DNA of 7,437 nucleotides from Candidatus Kuenenbacteria bacterium GW2011_GWA2_42_15 (GCA_000998185.1 LCCW01000057.1:1-7437), one strand, 5' to 3'; shown: positions 1 to 5,437, numbered from the stretch's first letter. The notes: generated by a model from the letters alone, not told the origin. Translations and numbers: made by a program.

Positions 1-720
1 ACGGATAACCAGCAGGACTTGCGCACTGGCTGGAACGGTGGTGAATACGGAGAAAAAGGGGAAAAACAAAATCAAGAACTAAAAAAAATAATACGAGAAC
101 GGGGCGATAAATATGATGTGATTTTCTGTTCGGACTTGAATCGAGCTCGAGAAACGGCGGAAGTTGTTTTTGGCGACAGCGGAACGAAAATAATATCTGA
201 TGCGAGACTACGCGAATGCAATTACGGCGATTTAAACGGTCATCATGAAAGCGAGTTTGAACGAGATGAAAAATATTATATAGAAAATCGCCATCCAAAT
301 GGAGAGAATTGTTATGATGTAGAAAAAAGAGTGCAAAAATTTTTGAATGAAATGTTGAAAAAATATGCGGGCCAAAAAATAGCCGTCGTCGCCCATATGT
401 ATCCGCAACGAGCAATTGATATCATTGTAAATAATAAAACTTGGGAACAAGCGATAGATGATGACTGGAGAAAAAAGAAAGCCTGGCAAGCTGGGTGGAA
501 TTATATCTATGGGGGTAATAAAACCTGGGATTTAAAAATCTACGGTAAAAATATGTTCCAGGGTTTAGTTAACGGTAAAAAAACCATTGAAATCAGGGCG
601 GGGAAACCAGAGAGCGCTGAAAAATATTGGGGTGATTTCAAGACGGGCGATATGATTGAATTTCATCTCGCTGATGAAAAAATGGATAAATTTATAGATG
701 GCGTAAAATCGGAGAGGTGA
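1..720 (+). CDS. Histidine phosphatase domain plus ASCH-like domain, 5' end outside window
   Basis: The frame is already open at base 1, so the gene starts upstream; the TTG at 19 is only the first in-window start codon. Counting from that TTG, residues 1-140 are the remainder of a histidine phosphatase (phosphoglycerate mutase-like) domain. Visible are SDLNRARETA (38-47), the acidic RECNYG block (65-70) and the second catalytic His in VVAHM (H126). The first catalytic Arg-His motif must lie before the window. Residues about 170-233 (WDLKIYG, then GKKTIEIR, then GDMIEF) resemble an ASCH domain, a fold associated with RNA binding. The frame stops at TGA 718-720 in the middle of this domain. 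The missing part (EELKAWYEARP, then KYGLWVFEL) continues at once in the +1 frame, so this looks like a frameshift rather than a true end. The domain is a diverged duplicate of the phosphatase in the next frame. The phosphatase substrate cannot be told from the sequence. Confidence 0.7.
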   Translation, partial: TDNQQDLRTGWNGGEYGEKGEKQNQELKKIIRERGDKYDVIFCSDLNRARETAEVVFGDSGTKIISDARLRECNYGDLNGHHESEFERDEKYYIENRHPNGENCYDVEKRVQKFLNEMLKKYAGQKIAVVAHMYPQRAIDIIVNNKTWEQAIDDDWRKKKAWQAGWNYIYGGNKTWDLKIYGKNMFQGLVNGKKTIEIRAGKPESAEKYWGDFKTGDMIEFHLADEKMDKFIDGVKSER

Positions 721-751
721 AGAATTAAAGGCGTGGTATGAGGCAAGACCG

Positions 752-1429
752 GTGTTGAATGAAAGGATTAAAAAATACGGGTTGTGGGTGTTTGAGTTGA
801 AACAAATAAAAGACACTGGAATTGTGCTGACTTTTTTCCGGCACACGCAGACTGAGAGTAACAAAAAAGGGGTTACCATGGGCAGAACGGATATGAGTCT
901 CAATAACGAGGGGATAAAACAAGCTGGGGAAATCGCGGAGAAAATAAAAGAGAGACATTATGATTTAATCTTCTGCTCGCCATTGAAACGAGCCAGAGAA
1001 ACCGCGGAAATACTTTTTGGAAAGAATAATCTGCGAATTGACAAGCGGCTGATTGAAATTGATTTCGGGCAGCTGACTGGCAAAAGTTCTCTTGAGGCTG
1101 ATGATTACCGAGAAGCCGGTTTTCCCGGCGGAGAAAGTTATTATGATGTCTCGCGTCGAGTAAATAATTTTTTGGAAGAAATTTTTATTAAATATCCTGG
1201 CAAAAAAATTGCCATTGTCGCACACAGTAATATTTGGAAAGTTTTAGAAAATATAATCAATGACCAGCCGTTAAATATTAATTTCTTAAAACAACACACA
1301 CCGCTTGGACCGGTTGAATTTAATTTTTCGGAAATAAAATATGTGCAGTCAGAGGCGCCCAAGGGTGAAAACTGGGAACAAGACCCGGATACTTTGGATA
1401 CCTGGTTTTCTTCGGGACTGTGGACATGA
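752..1429 (+). CDS. Second histidine phosphatase domain running in frame into a ValRS core fragment
   Basis: A GTG at 752 is the first start in this frame, but the frame is open from 707 and its first codons complete the ASCH-like domain of the preceding frame, so an independent start is doubtful. Residues about 22-175 form a complete histidine phosphatase domain: FFRHTQT with catalytic R30-H31, SPLKRARETA (76-85), IEIDFG with E102, and VAHS with H158. The motif is RHT rather than the usual RHG. From about residue 195, EIKYVQSEAPKGENW followed by EQDPDTLDTWFSSGLW (209-224) matches class Ia valyl-tRNA synthetase, the stretch just after the IPAWY strand and zinc-ribbon position. The frame then ends at TGA 1427-1429. 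The expected ValRS continuation (FSTLGWPE up to FFWVAR, about 35 residues) is missing, and homology resumes in another frame at 1426. The likely reading is an internal piece of a disrupted ValRS carrying inserted phosphatase domains. A free-standing phosphatase is possible but does not explain the ValRS tail. Confidence 0.7.
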   Translation: MLNERIKKYGLWVFELKQIKDTGIVLTFFRHTQTESNKKGVTMGRTDMSLNNEGIKQAGEIAEKIKERHYDLIFCSPLKRARETAEILFGKNNLRIDKRLIEIDFGQLTGKSSLEADDYREAGFPGGESYYDVSRRVNNFLEEIFIKYPGKKIAIVAHSNIWKVLENIINDQPLNINFLKQHTPLGPVEFNFSEIKYVQSEAPKGENWEQDPDTLDTWFSSGLWT

Positions 1430-2331
1430 TTTTAATGTCCAGCTACGCTTTGAATGAAATACCTTTTAAGGAAGTTTATATTCATGGCATGCTGCGCGAT
1501 AAACAAGGCAAAAAATTTTCCAAATCCCTTGGCAATGGCATTGATCCCAGAGATATATGTGATAAATACGGGACTGACGCCCTGCGCCTGTCTTTAATTT
1601 CAGGAGTTACGCCTGGTAATGACGCCAGATTTTACGAAGATAAGGTAGTGGGTTTTAGAAATTTTGCCAATAAGCTTTGGAATATCGGCCGGTTTATACA
1701 AATGTCTCCCTACGGGAGATCCCTTGAAGGGGGACAAATTAACAAAACTATAAAACCGACTACATTAGCAGACCAATGGATTATCAGCCGGTTAAATAAC
1801 ATAATCAAAGAAGCAACGGAAGACTTTGATCATTACCGTTTTTCTCTGGCTTCGGAAAAATTGTATGAATTCGCCTGGCACGAGCTGGCTGACTGGTATG
1901 TGGAAATTGCCAAAAAACAAGGTGATGAAAATACTTACCAACTTTTGACCGAGGTTTATCTCAAGACACTGACCCTCTTGCATCCATTTATGCCTTTTAT
2001 CACAGAAGTTGTTTTTGAATCTTTTCGGCCGGAGAAAATGCTTATGATTGAGAAGTGGCCAGCGGCTGATGAAGATAAAATTAACGCCCAGACCGAGCAA
2101 AATTTCAAGGCTCTGCAAGATTTGATCACGGCCATTCGCTCTTGGCGCAAGGAAAAAAATATTGAACCGAAAGAAATACTGAAGATCAAGGTGGCGAGCG
2201 ATGACGATCTGATTAAAAAAGAAAAAAATATTATTGATTATTTAGCAAAGGTAGAAGTGGAGAGCGTGGACAAATTGGCGGAATGTGATCTAGAAGTAGC
2301 AGGAATGAAGGTGAAGATAGGGGTGATTTAA
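1420..2331 (+). CDS. valS: Valyl-tRNA synthetase, C-terminal half (KMSKS loop and anticodon-binding domain)
   Basis: ValRS attaches valine to tRNA-Val in the cytoplasm. This frame holds the end of the class I catalytic core: MILMSSYAL, then IHGMLRDKQGKKFSKSLGNG with the KMSKS-type loop written KFSKS (residues 32-36), then YGTDALRLSLI and NFANKLWNIGRF. The helical anticodon-binding domain follows (LADQWIISRLN, then LHPFMPFITE). It stops at GMKVKIGVI, without the C-terminal coiled-coil arm of many bacterial ValRS. The HIGH motif, the editing domain and about 35 residues before MILMSS are absent. The GTG at 1420 is only the first start in frame; true ValRS homology begins at ATG 1426, so this is probably not a self-contained gene. 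Residues about 96-107 are encoded by a palindromic insert (1703-1736) in the linker before the anticodon-binding domain. Family identity is very secure; intactness is doubtful. Confidence 0.85.
   Translation: MDMILMSSYALNEIPFKEVYIHGMLRDKQGKKFSKSLGNGIDPRDICDKYGTDALRLSLISGVTPGNDARFYEDKVVGFRNFANKLWNIGRFIQMSPYGRSLEGGQINKTIKPTTLADQWIISRLNNIIKEATEDFDHYRFSLASEKLYEFAWHELADWYVEIAKKQGDENTYQLLTEVYLKTLTLLHPFMPFITEVVFESFRPEKMLMIEKWPAADEDKINAQTEQNFKALQDLITAIRSWRKEKNIEPKEILKIKVASDDDLIKKEKNIIDYLAKVEVESVDKLAECDLEVAGMKVKIGVI
1703..1736. repeat. Small palindromic insert in frame within valS
   Basis: TGTCTCCCT (1703-1711) pairs with AGGGGGACA (1728-1736) over nine positions with one T-G wobble, and an inner GGGA (1714-1717) faces TCCC (1720-1723). 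ACAAAT occurs directly repeated at 1698-1703 and 1734-1739, which would fit a 6-base target duplication. Element plus duplication is then 36 bases, or exactly 12 codons (SPYGRSLEGGQI). It lies in the loop between the catalytic core and the anticodon-binding domain, where ValRS length varies. It resembles in style the protein-coding palindromic elements known in Rickettsia, but family membership is not claimed. Confidence 0.55.
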
Positions 2332-2341
2332 AAATATCTAC

Positions 2342-2369
2342 AAAGGCGGCATTCCGGAATGCCGCCTTT
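2342..2369. terminator. Bidirectional hairpin terminator between convergent genes
   Basis: This is a perfect 28-base palindrome: AAAGGCGGCATTCC (2342-2355) followed by its exact reverse complement to 2369. It starts 11 bases after the valS stop and ends 21 bases before the stop of the minus-strand small gene, so it could end transcripts from both sides. The flanking T tract is short on each strand (TTT, then A-rich sequence on +; TTT, then GTAGATATTTTT on -), so termination strength is uncertain. It could also be a dispersed palindrome serving this role. Confidence 0.65.
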
Positions 2370-2390
2370 AAAAAAATAACAAATGATCGG

Positions 2391-2644
2391 CTAGTCAATG
2401 TCTGCTTCGCGTAATTCTTGCAATTGCACTACCAAGTCTTGCAAACTAGTGGGTTTTATATCGTTTAATATATTTCCTCTACTATCAATAATTTGGAATA
2501 TGTAGCCCTTATCCACAGCTCCAGCTTTAAATTTTTTTCTAGTCGGTCTAATTTACCTTGCTCAACTATATTGCTTGCGGCTTCAACAATGGTTGGAGCT
2601 GAATCCGCCCCAACCTCCTGTGATGCATGTCTTACTTCTGGCAT
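2391..2644 (-). CDS. Small unknown protein, 84 aa if read with a -1 frameshift
   Basis: I do not recognise this gene. From ATG at 2644 the zero frame gives 59 aa (MPEVRHASQEVGADSAP at the start) and stops at 2465. The natural protein-like continuation is in the -1 frame: after LDRLEKNL (codon 39) it reads KAGAVDKGYIFQIIDSRGN and then NDIKPTSLQDLVVQLQEL, ending at TAG 2391-2393, for 84 aa in total. The switch falls at A AAT TTA (2534 down to 2528, minus strand) in the exact phase of a -1 slippery heptamer, next to a run of seven A. Either programmed slippage or a one-base homopolymer error or mutation would explain it. The product looks soluble, with a helical N-terminal half and a YIFQIIDSRGNIL beta-hairpin-like segment. 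No Shine-Dalgarno sequence is seen; the upstream 45 bases are almost pure A/T. It lies downstream of the tRNA genes on the same strand and may be cotranscribed with them. Confidence 0.5.
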
Positions 2645-2740
2645 AAATATTTTTTTAATTTATAATATTTAATTCTATAATATAATTTTTGCCCCCATGA
2701 GGAGTCGAACCTCAATTACAAGATCCGGAATCTTGCGTCC

Positions 2741-2849
2741 CCCGCCTGCCATCGCCAATGCCCCCAGCAGGAATCGAACCCACACTATAAGCTCCGGAAG
2801 CTCATGTTCTATCCATTAAACTATGGGGGCGCTGGCTATGGCGGGCAGG
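2741..2849 (-). repeat. 109-base insert with 16-base inverted-repeat ends carrying a tRNA
   Basis: On the minus strand the insert opens with CCTGCCCGCCATAGCC (2849-2834) and closes with GGCGATGGCAGGCGGG (2756-2741). These ends can pair at 14 of 16 positions, one of them a T-G wobble. Between them lie AGC, the nested tRNA, and TT. The outer ends coincide, within a base or two because of the G run at 2741, with the two edges of the interrupted tRNA. No target duplication is evident. The arms resemble GC-rich interspersed palindromes; only this copy is in the window. Confidence 0.7.
2759..2830 (-). tRNA. tRNA-Arg(CCG), complete, nested inside another tRNA gene
   Basis: A complete 72-nt cloverleaf without encoded CCA. 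The acceptor GCCCCCA/TGGGGGC has seven Watson-Crick pairs. The D-stem is GTTT/GAAC with loop AATGGATA. The anticodon stem TGAGC/GCTTA encloses TTCCGGA, so the anticodon is CCG, reading CGG. The variable loop is TAGT. The T-stem GTGGG/CCTGC has two wobbles around TTCGATT. The discriminator is A (2759). It shares the D-loop and anticodon loop with the interrupted gene that surrounds it but differs in the anticodon and T stems, so it is a diverged paralogue rather than a recent copy. Two genes for the same CCG anticodon are unusual in a reduced genome. Confidence 0.9.
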
Positions 2850-2870
2850 TATCCATTAAACGATAGGGGC

Positions 2871-2973
2871 CGGGACAATTTTCAATTTCCAATGTTCAAT
2901 GTCTAATTTTTACTAGGTTTTCAGTATCAGTTAAAATAACTTAATTTACTTAACTCACTTGATTTACTTAAAA
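2871..2973. other. Gene-free A/T-rich spacer of degenerate short words
   Basis: Between the tRNA locus and the comM stop no gene is seen. 2876-2911 is made of varied copies of CAATTT/CAATGT words. 2931-2973 consists of TTACTTAA-like words that on the minus strand read as repeated TTAAGTAAAT directly after the comM stop codon. I see no convincing promoter for the tRNAs and no hairpin terminator for comM here. Confidence 0.4.
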
Positions 2974-4500
2974 TTATTCCACCTTTGGCCGATACTGCAG
3001 AGCCTCGGCCACATGCTCTATTTTGATAGTTTCCTCACCAGACAAATCAGCAATGGTGCGGGCTAGCTTTAGTATACGGTAATAAGCCCGCGCTGACAAG
3101 CGCATCTGCTGAACCGCGTTTTTAAGCAACTCTTGAGTGCCAACATCAACCAAACAGACCCGGCGAACCTCTTCGGAACTCATTTCAGCGTTACTGATAA
3201 TTTTCATATTTTGAAAACGTTCCAATTGACAACGGCGGGCGGCATTGACCCGTTCTCTGATCGTTGCCGACGATTCACCAAGTTCGGCCGATGAGAGTTT
3301 GTTAAAATCAACGCGCGGCACTTCAATATGAATATCAATACGATCCAAAATCGGACCAGAAATTTTCTTTTGATAGCTGGCGATTTGCATCGGTGTACAA
3401 ATGCAATTTTTTTCCGGATCACTATGGTAACCGCAAGGGCAGGGATTCATAGAAGCCAAAAGGATGAATTGGGCGGGAAATTGCAAAGTACCGGCAGCGC
3501 GAGAAATATTGATAATGCCGTCTTCCAAGGGCTGGCGCAGATTGTCCAAAGCTACGCGGGGAAATTCGGGGAATTCATCCAAAAAAAGAACGCCGCGGTG
3601 AGCGAGAGAAATTTCTCCCGGTCTTGGCCAAGCACCGCCGCCGACTAAAGAAACCCCTGAGGCGGTATGATGCGGCGAACGGAAAGGACGCGATCTTACC
3701 AGCGGCTCATTTGACGGCAAAAGACCGGCCACGGAATAAATTTTAGTCACCTCCAAGGACTCTTCCAAAGTCATCTCTGGCAGAATAGTCGGCATGCTTC
3801 TAGCTAAAAGCGTTTTACCGCTGCCGGGCGGTCCGCTCATCAGAATATTGTGCTGTCCAGCGGCGGCAATTTCCAAAGCGCGTTTGACATGCTCTTGACC
3901 TTGGACAAAAGCCATATCAAATTTTGAAGGAATGCTTATTTCTTCGGCCAAAGGTAAGGCTGATGGTGTGAACAAAGCAATGTGAACCTCGCCGGTCAGG
4001 TGCAAAACGACTTGGGCCAGAGAACTGGCTGGATAGACTTCAAGATTATTGATCAATGCCGCCTCGGCGGCATTGGTGTCGGGCACAAATATTTTTTTGA
4101 TCTGAAGATCGCGAGCCATAATAGCCAAGGGCAAAATACCGCTCACTGGACGCAAATGACCATCAAGCGCGAGCTCGCCCACAAAAATAGCCTGATCATA
4201 ATCACCAGAGAAGTGCAGATGCTTTCCGGCGATAAGGATAGCCAGCGCGATTGGCAAATCATAAGCTGGGCCGGCTTTTTTCAGATCGGCTGGGGCCAAA
4301 TTGACCGTGATTTGGCCTCTCGGCCAAGGAAAACCGGAATTTTTAACGGCTGAACGGACTCTTTGTTTGGATTCTTGAACCGCCAGATCGGGCAAACCGA
4401 CGATAATTAGTTTAGGTATGGCATTGATGGAATCGGCCTCTACCTCAACTAGTTCGCAATTTAGCCCGATGACTGCGGCGGAAAGAATTTTGGTGGACAT
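2974..4500 (-). CDS. comM: ComM/YifB-family Mg-chelatase-like AAA+ ATPase
   Basis: A cytoplasmic AAA+ ATPase of the YifB/ComM family. ComM in naturally competent bacteria is a helicase that promotes branch migration during integration of transforming DNA; in other lineages the role is less clear. The ATG at 4500 (MSTKILSAAVIGL) is chosen because family members begin close to this motif; an ATG four codons upstream (4512) is possible. The protein has 508 aa, the usual length. The N-terminal S5/Lon-like domain covers about residues 5-170 (IVGLPDLAVQESKQRVRSA, then NLAPADLKKAGPAYDLPIAL). Then come Walker A GPPGSGKT (223-230), the family motif FRSPHHTASGVSLVGGG, Walker B VLFLDE (304-309), the cysteine-bearing MNPCPCGYH segment, GPILDRIDIHIEVP, and a C-terminal SARAYYRILKLARTIADL domain. 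It is complete. It lies 35 bases downstream of lspA and is probably in the same operon. No Shine-Dalgarno sequence is seen. Confidence 0.93.
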   Translation of the reverse strand: MSTKILSAAVIGLNCELVEVEADSINAIPKLIIVGLPDLAVQESKQRVRSAVKNSGFPWPRGQITVNLAPADLKKAGPAYDLPIALAILIAGKHLHFSGDYDQAIFVGELALDGHLRPVSGILPLAIMARDLQIKKIFVPDTNAAEAALINNLEVYPASSLAQVVLHLTGEVHIALFTPSALPLAEEISIPSKFDMAFVQGQEHVKRALEIAAAGQHNILMSGPPGSGKTLLARSMPTILPEMTLEESLEVTKIYSVAGLLPSNEPLVRSRPFRSPHHTASGVSLVGGGAWPRPGEISLAHRGVLFLDEFPEFPRVALDNLRQPLEDGIINISRAAGTLQFPAQFILLASMNPCPCGYHSDPEKNCICTPMQIASYQKKISGPILDRIDIHIEVPRVDFNKLSSAELGESSATIRERVNAARRCQLERFQNMKIISNAEMSSEEVRRVCLVDVGTQELLKNAVQQMRLSARAYYRILKLARTIADLSGEETIKIEHVAEALQYRPKVE

Positions 4501-4535
4501 AAAAAAATGCAAAATTCAAAAGGTAAAAGTCAAAA

Positions 4536-4988
4536 CTATCTAAAATTTTTGCGGTGGAAAAAAAGATCATAACTCAAAAGTCCAAGACCAACAACGATCA
4601 TCACATCGGCCAGATTGAAAACCGGCCAGATTTTAAAATCAATGAAATCAATGACCGCACCATATTTAAAACGATCCAGGAGATTGCTTCCAGCGCCAAG
4701 AATAACCAACCAATAGGCCAACGGTGGAGCGAGGCGGGAACAACGCCATGAATTAACAAATAGACTAATGACTGTTAAAATTATTAAAAATATAAAAATA
4801 TAAAAAACAACGGCGGCAAAAGATGGCAGGGGCAGGCTAAATGCCAGATTTCTATTTTCCAAATAATAGAAAACCGAGCCGCCCGGGTTTATTGATTGGA
4901 AAACAAAAAGATATTTAACCAGTCGATCCGCAATAAAAAAAATCAACCCCACCGACAATGCCAACCATTTGCGATTATTGATCGTCAT
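4536..4988 (-). CDS. lspA: Signal peptidase II (prolipoprotein signal peptidase)
   Basis: A membrane aspartic protease that cleaves signal peptides of diacylglyceryl-modified prolipoproteins. With the ATG at 4988 it has 150 aa and four membrane segments (about 8-28, 56-78, 87-103, 125-143). It has the family signature: FIADRLVKY in the first segment, ENRNLAFS (44-51), GAGSNLLDR with catalytic D105, and WPVFNLADVMI with catalytic D128. An upstream in-frame ATG at 5051 would add 21 residues, giving 171 aa and overlapping the traR-like gene by 28 bases. The 4988 start is preferred because LspA usually begins just before its first membrane helix. Neither start has a clear ribosome binding site. 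It sits between the DksA/TraR gene and comM on the same strand. The dksA/traR-lspA pairing is common in bacteria. It appears intact. Confidence 0.93.
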   Translation of the reverse strand: MTINNRKWLALSVGLIFFIADRLVKYLFVFQSINPGGSVFYYLENRNLAFSLPLPSFAAVVFYIFIFLIILTVISLFVNSWRCSRLAPPLAYWLVILGAGSNLLDRFKYGAVIDFIDFKIWPVFNLADVMIVVGLGLLSYDLFFHRKNFR

Positions 4989-5023
4989 AGGCAATCCGTG
5001 TAAAGTTGATTCTAAGATTAAAA

Positions 5024-5389
5024 TTATTCGTTGGAAAATTTGCGTTTGCATTCAACGCAAGAAGAAGAGGTGGGACGAATTTCCAGCCGTTCGCGGCTAA
5101 TCTCTTTGCCGCAATATCTACAAATGCCATAAGTGCCATCTTTAATTCTTTTTAAAGAAGAGCTGATATCGCGCAGGGTGGAATTTAAAATATTTTTCAG
5201 AGACAAGTCACTGTCAAAGCTGGCGACCTCAGCGGCATTTTCTGCGCTTTGTTCGCCATATTCAGGAAAAATTATTTCTTGACCCTTGGAAGTGGATACG
5301 GTAAATTCGGCCAGCTCATGTTCTACTCGAGCTTTTTCTTCCAATAGTTTTTTTTCAATTTTCTTTAAAAAATTTTGGCCAAAAGACAT
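5024..5389 (-). CDS. DksA/TraR-family zinc-finger protein
   Basis: A 121-aa protein of the DksA/TraR family, whose members bind the RNA polymerase secondary channel and alter transcription initiation. Residues 5-85 form a helical hairpin with charged heptads (FLKKIEKKLLEEKARVEHELAEF, split here by family alignment only). The C-terminal zinc finger is clear: C90, C93, C111 and C114 in a C-x2-C-x17-C-x2-C arrangement. The 0-frame ATG at 5389 gives the expected MSFGQNFLKK start. It is the first gene of the likely traR-lspA-comM operon and ends 35 bases before the preferred lspA start. A promoter-like pair lies upstream at 5465-5438. Which transcripts it controls cannot be inferred. Confidence 0.9.
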   Translation of the reverse strand: MSFGQNFLKKIEKKLLEEKARVEHELAEFTVSTSKGQEIIFPEYGEQSAENAAEVASFDSDLSLKNILNSTLRDISSSLKRIKDGTYGICRYCGKEISRERLEIRPTSSSCVECKRKFSNE

Positions 5390-5404
5390 AAAATTTATTT
5401 AAAA

Positions 5405-5423
5405 AGCCTAAAATAAAAAGGCC
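5405..5423 (-). terminator. Weak hairpin with T tract between the livF remnant and the traR-like gene
   Basis: On the minus strand GGCCT (5423-5419) pairs with AGGCT (5409-5405), one wobble, around a 9-base A/T loop, followed by TTTTTAAATAAAT. It could end transcription of the livF remnant. However, it lies downstream of the promoter candidate at 5438-5465, so it would sit in the traR leader and could attenuate it. The stem is short. Confidence 0.35.
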
Positions 5424-5437
5424 TATCTTGTGCCATA

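Larger units (their letters stand above)
1..2331 (+). pseudogene. valS: Composite: disrupted valS carrying a phosphatase-ASCH-phosphatase insert
   Basis: The three plus-strand frames read as one original gene. Frame 1 breaks inside the ASCH-like domain and continues in frame 2 once one base near 712-718 is skipped (SE then EELKAW). Frame 2 then enters ValRS directly and breaks after SSGLWT. ValRS resumes at MILMSS with about 35 core residues missing. Inferred order: ValRS N-terminal part (outside the window), phosphatase 1, ASCH, phosphatase 2, ValRS C-terminal part. Loss of the GWPE to FFWVAR segment would remove part of the Rossmann fold, so this copy would be inactive as written. Because ValRS is essential, an assembly error or a second intact copy elsewhere should be considered. 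Confidence 0.5.
2690..2870 (-). tRNA. tRNA-Arg(CCG) gene interrupted in the D-arm (halves 2870-2850 and 2740-2690)
   Basis: Joining minus-strand 2870-2850 (21 nt) to 2740-2690 (51 nt) gives a full 72-nt cloverleaf. The acceptor GCCCCTA pairs with TGGGGGC (one T-G wobble). The D-stem GTTT pairs with GGAC (two wobbles) around loop AATGGATA. The anticodon stem CAAGA/TCTTG encloses TTCCGGA (anticodon CCG, Arg). The variable loop is TAAT, and the T-arm TGAGG/CCTCA encloses TTCGACT. The discriminator is A at 2690 and no CCA is encoded. The break lies at the D-loop/D-stem boundary, after canonical A21. The 109-base interruption (2741-2849) carries another complete tRNA between inverted repeats. That both halves still pair in every stem argues they belong together. 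Whether a mature tRNA is made is unknown. Confidence 0.7.

Noticed and set aside
232..1362. Minus-strand open frames opposite the phosphatase and ValRS pieces
   Set aside because: They lie antisense to strongly supported coding sequence, have low-complexity hydrophobic translations and show no family motifs.
2509..2517. Replication origin suggested by perfect DnaA boxes at 2509 and 7417
   Set aside because: There are only two isolated copies almost 5 kb apart, one inside a coding region, with no box cluster, no dnaA or dnaN gene and no AT-rich unwinding region tied to them.
2741..2849. Self-splicing group I or group II intron in the outer tRNA
   Set aside because: The insert is only 109 bases, of which 72 are a tRNA. 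That is too short for either intron class, and it sits in the D-arm rather than the anticodon loop typical of bacterial tRNA introns.
2690..2870. CRISPR-like or tandem tRNA array explanation for the repeated tRNA sequence
   Set aside because: There are no regular spacers. The outer 5' and 3' parts form one cloverleaf around the inner tRNA, so nesting fits better than two truncated copies in tandem.
3328..4353. Plus-strand open frames within comM
   Set aside because: They are antisense to a complete, conserved AAA+ ATPase gene and their translations show no recognisable domain.
4989..5051. Extended lspA start at 5051 overlapping the traR-like gene
   Set aside because: The added residues are not typical of LspA, and the start at 4988 places the first membrane helix at the usual distance. 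The extension remains possible.
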